Below are positions 6,184 through 9,627 of a DNA stretch of 9,627 nt, in pieces. The notes below the pieces were generated by a model. It saw only the letters and a program-made list of their open reading frames with translations, searched no databases and was not told the origin of the DNA. The stretch's first letter is position 1. Every line of letters begins with the position of its first letter. The DNA is taken from assembly GCA_964626505.1 (NCBI GenBank), contig CAZVFR010000132.1, positions 1 to 9,627 on the forward strand, given 5' to 3'. The translations under genes and the position numbers were made by a program. This DNA comes from CAZUGA01 sp964626505 (GTDB lineage Bacteria > Pseudomonadota > Gammaproteobacteria > Methylococcales > UBA1147).

Positions 6184-6222
6184 TGCACAATCCTCTTGAC
6201 AATACAGTAATTTGCATGATCG
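6177..6222 (-). promoter_or_regulatory. Leader inverted repeat covering the lipoprotein start codon
   Basis: cgatcat (6177-6183) pairs with atgatcg (6216-6222), and gca (6185-6187) with tgc (6213-6215) after one bulged base. In the minus-strand mRNA the ATG itself is in the stem and the GAGG ribosome site (6192-6195) in the 25-nt loop. It could hide the start codon, or act in DNA as an operator. Confidence 0.35.
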
Positions 6223-6557
6223 CTGGAATTATCATTCAAGTCAATATAACAGAATGGTGATTGCATACGAATCTATATTCCATTCAATATTGATTTTGTT
6301 ATGTACAGGATGTGCGGGTTTAACCGTTCGGATTAATTTACCTAAATTGAAGGGGAAATAGCCACGAACGAAAGTTTAAGTCTTGCTCTTTACATAATGT
6401 AGGCGTGGTCACTTCGTTCAGTAGACCTTTTTAACTCTCAGATCAAAGTGCGTAGAAAATACTATTTGAAGTTAGAATCAGTCAAATAACGCCCATTTGC
6501 GTAGTCGCTGCATTCCCCGTTATTCTTACCTGGTATTACTTTGATAGGAGTTATTTT
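6223..6557. other. Intergenic region between divergent lipoprotein and AbrB-like genes
   Basis: AT-rich, without an open frame I would defend. It must hold the promoters of the two divergent genes. A weak plus-strand candidate is TTGCGT (6497-6502) with TATTCT (6521-6526), spacer 18 nt, about 32 bp upstream of the AbrB-like ATG. Confidence 0.4.
6546..6550 (+). promoter_or_regulatory. Strong ribosome binding site of the AbrB-like gene
   Basis: AGGAG with a 7-nt spacer to ATG 6558, close to ideal. It supports the gene as translated despite the missing toxin partner. Confidence 0.65.
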
Positions 6558-6860
6558 ATGCGATCTACTTCAGTTACAAGCAAAGGTCAAATAACTATCC
6601 CTAAACAGATTCGTCAACAGCTAGGAATCCGTAAAGGCAGTAAGATGGAGGCTACCATTGTGGGAAATCATATCGAATTACATATTAGCAACATACCCTC
6701 TAATGTGACATCTACAGGCTTTGCGATGCTAAAAAGAAAACGTACTGCGGTACCAACAGATTTTGATCCTGCTAGTTTATTAAAGAAAAGTGTTGACACA
6801 TCACTGGGCGATGGTCTCAGTTCTGGGATAAAATCAATCAATTTGGCGCGCCTTGTTTGA
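6558..6860 (+). CDS. AbrB/MazE/SpoVT-family DNA-binding protein, orphan antitoxin-like
   Basis: A 100-residue protein with a swapped-hairpin AbrB domain in residues 4-42: TSVTSKGQITIPKQIRQQLGIRKG is the classic signature (TSKGQ, IPK, LGI, G27). The following part, GFAMLKRKRTAVPTDFDPASLL (54-75), resembles the toxin-binding tail of VapB-type antitoxins, which usually ends soon after this point. Here the frame runs about 24 residues further (SVDTSLGDGLSSG...), so the tail may be an extension after loss of the normal stop. AbrB-type antitoxins bind their own promoter as dimers and neutralise a PIN-domain RNase, but no PIN-like frame follows, so it is an orphan. ATG 6558 has a strong site, AGGAG (6546-6550), 7 nt upstream. 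Confidence 0.85.
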   Translation: MRSTSVTSKGQITIPKQIRQQLGIRKGSKMEATIVGNHIELHISNIPSNVTSTGFAMLKRKRTAVPTDFDPASLLKKSVDTSLGDGLSSGIKSINLARLV

Positions 6861-7033
6861 CATCATAGGACATCATTTCTAGGCTCCACCCGCCTAAATT
6901 GCTGATAGAGCCATCTATCACGATTTCCAGAACACAAGTTACTTCTTCTGGTAATTCAGTTTTAGGGGGCGCTGCCTCTGAGTGATGGACAATAGGCATC
7001 ATTGGTGGATGCGGGTAATTCTTTAGGATCAAA

Positions 7034-7121
7034 GGGTCAGGTCCCGAATGACGAATTTAAAAATATCAAGTCATTTCTACACCAGAGTTAAAAAGAATTC
7101 GTAATTCGGGACTCCTGATCC
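7034..7121. repeat. Imperfect palindrome, REP/RAYT-associated type
   Basis: Left arm gggtcaggtcccgaatgacg plus aatt (7034-7054) faces right arm aattcgtaattcgggactcc plus tgatcc (7096-7121). Reverse-complemented, the two share tcagg, tcccgaat, acgaatt with one substitution and a 2-nt indel, around an AT-rich centre of about 40 bp. Ends beginning GGGTCAGG are familiar next to REP-associated tyrosine transposases; that link is from memory, and no transposase is here. Confidence 0.5.
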
Positions 7122-7423
7122 TTCATTCTGCTGTTAAAAATAGTGAATATTTCACAAATACAGTGTGCAAAATATCATAGAAAATATAACAGAAAGTTTG
7201 TATTCTTTTTGGTAAATGTAACATAAGAAAATTATTTTGCTACTGAAATTATAGTAATTGAAGTTCCCCAGTTTTTAAGTGGACTCGCCAAGCAATGGAG
7301 TTGGATTATTTAATCGGCAATGCACTGACGATTTGAATTCAGCATGCTTGATTATAGCGAATGAACAGGTTTAGCTTCTGCAGTGTATTGCTATCTAAAA
7401 ACCATCCTAATAGAGAGTTCAAT

Positions 7424-7428
7424 GGGAG
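7424..7428 (+). promoter_or_regulatory. Ribosome binding site deciding the 7435 start
   Basis: GGGAG, 6 nt before ATG 7435. It argues for the long N-terminus even though a signal-peptide-like segment begins 70 residues later. Confidence 0.55.
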
Positions 7429-7434
7429 AAACCT

Positions 7435-8343
7435 ATGAATAATAATCAAAAACCTAAGAAACAACCTGAGTTTTATGTAGAAAGGGCCATACAAACTAAA
7501 ACACAAGTCTGTTGGGGTAAGCAGGGAAGTGTTGGAAACACGGACAATATTCAAAACAGCCTATTCGAATGTTTGAAGAATCACCCGTTCACTTTATTTG
7601 GAAACAATGATAACTACTTAGCTAATGCGCATCACTCAATTCAAATGTTTCGATCTTTCCTTCAAATCTGCCCAGTCATGCTTATCGCGGTTCTAACGTG
7701 TACCGGACTATCGGCTATTTCTCAAATTGCTCAGGCAGAGCAACACATGAAAAAAGAGGAGTCAGTATATTCTAAAATTGCGAATAACATGGAACGTTTC
7801 CAGCCGACAGAAAAAATCGACGACTTACAAGCTAGCATTGGAAGCTGCAACGGGCACGCAGCGGGATTAGGGTTTGCTATTAAGGCGCCGATTGATCCAC
7901 AACCGTATGACATACCGCTCGATCCGGATGTCGATTGCGTCGATGCTGACATCATTAATCAGGGTGACCAACCCAACTGTGTCATTGTTCACAACGCCAC
8001 GCAGTTGCAACAACAGGCCGGTATTTCGAGTGGCGGTAATTCACCCAAAGACATTATTCTGGAGGATGGAGAATATTTTGCAGAAAAATTAATATCATCC
8101 CCAACGTTTCCAGAGCAGAAATTCTTAAAGTTTAGCGCTGGACATCGTCTGTGGGCTAAAAACCTTGGAGGGGCAATACTGCACTTTGGAATAGATACGG
8201 GCAGCCCGTATAACCTGGCTAACGAAGAGCGCTTTGCTGGTCCAGAGTTTCATGGCCTCGTATTCGATATTCGAGATAAAAAGCACGGCGCCCTAAATGT
8301 TTCAAATAACGCGCCCCCGACCATCGCTATATCGATTTGTTGA
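7435..8343 (+). CDS. Exported right-handed beta-helix protein, N-terminal part (ends at an in-frame TGA)
   Basis: 302 residues up to TGA 8341-8343, after which the same frame stays open to 9243. Residues 1-70 are polar (KPKKQ near the start). Residues 71-101 look like a Sec signal peptide with an AQA cleavage site: M71 FRSF, a hydrophobic core, then SQIAQA before E102. From about 165 there are features of beta-helix proteins: an entry segment VIVHNATQLQQQAG, IILEDGEYF, then ILHFGIDTG and FHGLVFDIRD strands. Function not recognised; polysaccharide lyases, epimerases and adhesins share the fold. ATG 7435 has a strong site (GGGAG 7424-7428, 6 nt spacing), while ATG 7645, which would put the signal peptide at the N-terminus, has none. 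The TGA cuts the helix before most coils, so this product alone is probably non-functional. Confidence 0.65.
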   Translation: MNNNQKPKKQPEFYVERAIQTKTQVCWGKQGSVGNTDNIQNSLFECLKNHPFTLFGNNDNYLANAHHSIQMFRSFLQICPVMLIAVLTCTGLSAISQIAQAEQHMKKEESVYSKIANNMERFQPTEKIDDLQASIGSCNGHAAGLGFAIKAPIDPQPYDIPLDPDVDCVDADIINQGDQPNCVIVHNATQLQQQAGISSGGNSPKDIILEDGEYFAEKLISSPTFPEQKFLKFSAGHRLWAKNLGGAILHFGIDTGSPYNLANEERFAGPEFHGLVFDIRDKKHGALNVSNNAPPTIAISIC

Positions 8344-8358
8344 GTCACAAAGAACGCT

Positions 8359-9243
8359 GTGATCGAAGATGTTGAGCTTTACGGACACGATGTGATAAAT
8401 CAAGGTATTCAAGCAAACCATAAAAAAGCAGCTGATGGCTTAAAAATTCGACGCGTCATCGTGGACGGTTTCAACAAGATGGGAATTTGGACCGCTTATT
8501 GCGATCATTCAGTTGTTGGTAAAAACGCGCCTCGTCAATGCGAATCGATTGAAGGATTTGGAGTCGATACTGTCATTGAGGATGTGGTAATGCGAAACAT
8601 CGGAGGTTCGTTCAACCCAACAGACCTGAGTGAAAACCGAAATATCGGAATCCTCATGGGTGCACCAGGACGGCTGTCCCGGGCTCATGTTCGCAATGTG
8701 ACCCGTGTAGGGATTGCGACAAATGGTTCAATGTGGGGTGGTCTTCTTGAAGATCTTGATGTGGATGATATTGGAATGGGAACCCATGGTCCCTTTCATG
8801 GTAAAGCTCTTTATATGGACAACACAACAATAGATACGGAATTTAATCGTTTTTGTATCGGCTCCCATACTCAAGTCGGGTTGATTAGCGAATGGGACAA
8901 CTGTAAACCTCCCTCACAAGACCCACCTATGCAACCCGCATTCATTACCAAACCCCCAAAGGGTTGCTTCATTCGTAGCATTGATAACACAGTCAAGAAT
9001 GGACTCATTGAATCTTGGGATATCGGGATCAATTTCGATCAAGGCACAACTCGTGGACACATCGACAACGTCACGTTCCGGAATGCAAGGCGTGTTGGAA
9101 TAGTCATGCACAACAACATCGATAGCGTTCAGATCAACAACACGTTCGAATTGCCGAGAGGTTCATGTCCGTTTACAACCAAAGTTTGGAACGCACCGAA
9201 TCATTGTGACCGGCTAACGGTTCTACCTGTTCTAACACATTAA
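8359..9243 (+). CDS. Right-handed beta-helix protein, C-terminal part of the same interrupted gene
   Basis: Up to 294 residues from GTG 8359, in the same frame as the upstream part; only the TGA at 8341-8343 separates them, and the 5 codons between read VTKNA. Seen: short beta-helix rungs of about 20-25 residues, e.g. VIEDVELYGHDVI, LKIRRVIVDGFNKMGIW, TVIEDVVMRNIGG, AHVRNVTRVGIATNG, GLLEDLDVDDIGMG, then GHIDNVTFRNARRVGIVMHNN near the end. Several Cys residues would fit a periplasmic or secreted protein with disulfides. No ribosome site precedes GTG 8359, and this half has no signal peptide, so independent use is doubtful. Best read as one gene of about 602 codons with a nonsense change (CGA to TGA would be a single transition), a base-call error, or rare readthrough. 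Downstream nothing is co-oriented. Confidence 0.6.
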   Translation: MIEDVELYGHDVINQGIQANHKKAADGLKIRRVIVDGFNKMGIWTAYCDHSVVGKNAPRQCESIEGFGVDTVIEDVVMRNIGGSFNPTDLSENRNIGILMGAPGRLSRAHVRNVTRVGIATNGSMWGGLLEDLDVDDIGMGTHGPFHGKALYMDNTTIDTEFNRFCIGSHTQVGLISEWDNCKPPSQDPPMQPAFITKPPKGCFIRSIDNTVKNGLIESWDIGINFDQGTTRGHIDNVTFRNARRVGIVMHNNIDSVQINNTFELPRGSCPFTTKVWNAPNHCDRLTVLPVLTH

Positions 9244-9627
9244 CGGCCATCATGCTTCTTATCAATTCAACGAAACTCTGTACACGGTTTCATTTAAGTA
9301 AATAAAAAATATAACCTGAATCCGTGACTTCGACCAACTCGAAAGAAAATATAGCGGCAAAGCCGTGCGGAGTATCAATTCGGGATACTTAAAAGGGTAT
9401 TCAAGCCGGTGACTTGTTGTTTTTGTAGAGAGACGGAGATACTCCGGTAGTTTTTCACCGATTGAGCGATCCGCAGGCGAGCGAATACCTGCGCGGGCCA
9501 ATTGGACACGCATCTGTGGTCTGCTAGAAGTGGAATTTAGGGTTAGCCGTATCCCAATCGATTATAGGCGAACTGAAACGCGCCAAAACCTGGACAATGG
9601 CGGAATAACTGGCAAAATAACTGCAAA
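9244..9627. other. Right-end stretch without a recognisable gene
   Basis: A minus-strand frame (9513 to 9262) opens here, but it has no recognised domain and lacks support. Contents visible are inverted repeats: cggagtatc (9368-9376) with gatactccg (9439-9447), a competing nearer partner gatact (9384-9389), and cgcagg/cctgcg (9473-9478/9489-9494). No terminator with a U-tract is evident after the beta-helix stop. Confidence 0.4.
9368..9447. repeat. Inverted repeat with two competing partners
   Basis: cggagtatc (9368-9376) matches gatactccg (9439-9447) perfectly over 9 bp. Its last six bases, agtatc, also match gatact (9384-9389) to form a small hairpin with a 7-nt loop. The two pairings exclude each other. 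No downstream gene is visible to be controlled. Confidence 0.35.

Larger units (their letters stand above)
6861..7434. other. 574-bp intergenic region with a REP-like palindrome
   Basis: No gene is supported. A short minus-strand frame (7032 to 6838) overlaps the end of the AbrB-like gene and has no recognisable domain; it may be decayed sequence. An imperfect palindrome at 7034-7121 is listed separately. The right part (7126-7434) is AT-rich and probably carries the promoter and leader of the beta-helix gene. Confidence 0.45.

Noticed and set aside
6362..6418. Crossing complementarity ccacg/cgtgg and aacgaaagt/acttcgtt, as a pseudoknot
   Set aside because: The arms are short, one contains a bulge, and there is no supporting context.
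6838..7032. A 64-residue minus-strand open frame overlapping the AbrB-like gene's end
   Set aside because: No recognisable domain and no clear ribosome site; it runs into the palindrome region.
8341..8363. Selenocysteine insertion at the TGA
   Set aside because: The stem begins almost at once after the codon and lacks the loop expected of a bacterial SECIS; beta-helix proteins of this type are not known selenoproteins.
9262..9513. An 83-residue minus-strand open frame at the right edge
   Set aside because: No domain, composition unlike a typical protein, and it overlaps inverted repeats.

Overview
The window looks like draft sequence from a gammaproteobacterium. A Methylococcales-like or Xanthomonadales-like host is an inference from gene content, not proven. 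It carries part of an aryl polyene (xanthomonadin/APE-type) pigment pathway, a class of outer-membrane polyene lipids common in such bacteria. A run of 10 Ns shows that it is scaffolded sequence.

Region 1 (1-5055) is the pigment block. A plus-strand family 2 glycosyltransferase (96-869) follows the last codons of another gene and converges on a tightly packed minus-strand operon read from 5055 to 896. The operon order is a flavin-dependent halogenase-like FAD enzyme, an ApeI-type hotdog dehydratase, an LpxL/HtrB-like lysophospholipid acyltransferase, an ApeP-type dehydratase and a FabG-type (ApeQ-position) ketoreductase. Junctions are 11 nt, a 4-nt overlap, about 11 nt, and a 4-nt GTGA overlap. 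Together these would reduce and dehydrate polyene intermediates on an acyl carrier protein, decorate the aryl head (possibly halogenation), and attach sugar and acyl groups. The ketosynthases, ACPs, ligase and transport genes of such clusters are not in the window and may lie to the left.

The acyltransferase reading frame contains a piece that does not belong. Between two copies of a 17-bp repeat lie the N gap and 111 bp that read as part of the C-terminal ACT domain of homoserine dehydrogenase. This is most simply a scaffolding misjoin; removing it restores a normal C-terminus of about 299 aa.

Region 2 (5056-7434) is sparse and rich in repeats. It has a 16-bp perfect palindrome, a nested hairpin, a 56-bp MITE-like element with 18/19-matching inverted ends and TAA flanks, a run of hairpins, a small lipoprotein gene (minus), an orphan AbrB/MazE-type antitoxin gene (plus), and an imperfect palindrome of REP/RAYT-associated character.

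Region 3 (7435-9627) holds one long plus-strand frame for an exported right-handed beta-helix protein, broken by a single in-frame TGA at 8341-8343, then about 380 bp with no recognisable gene.
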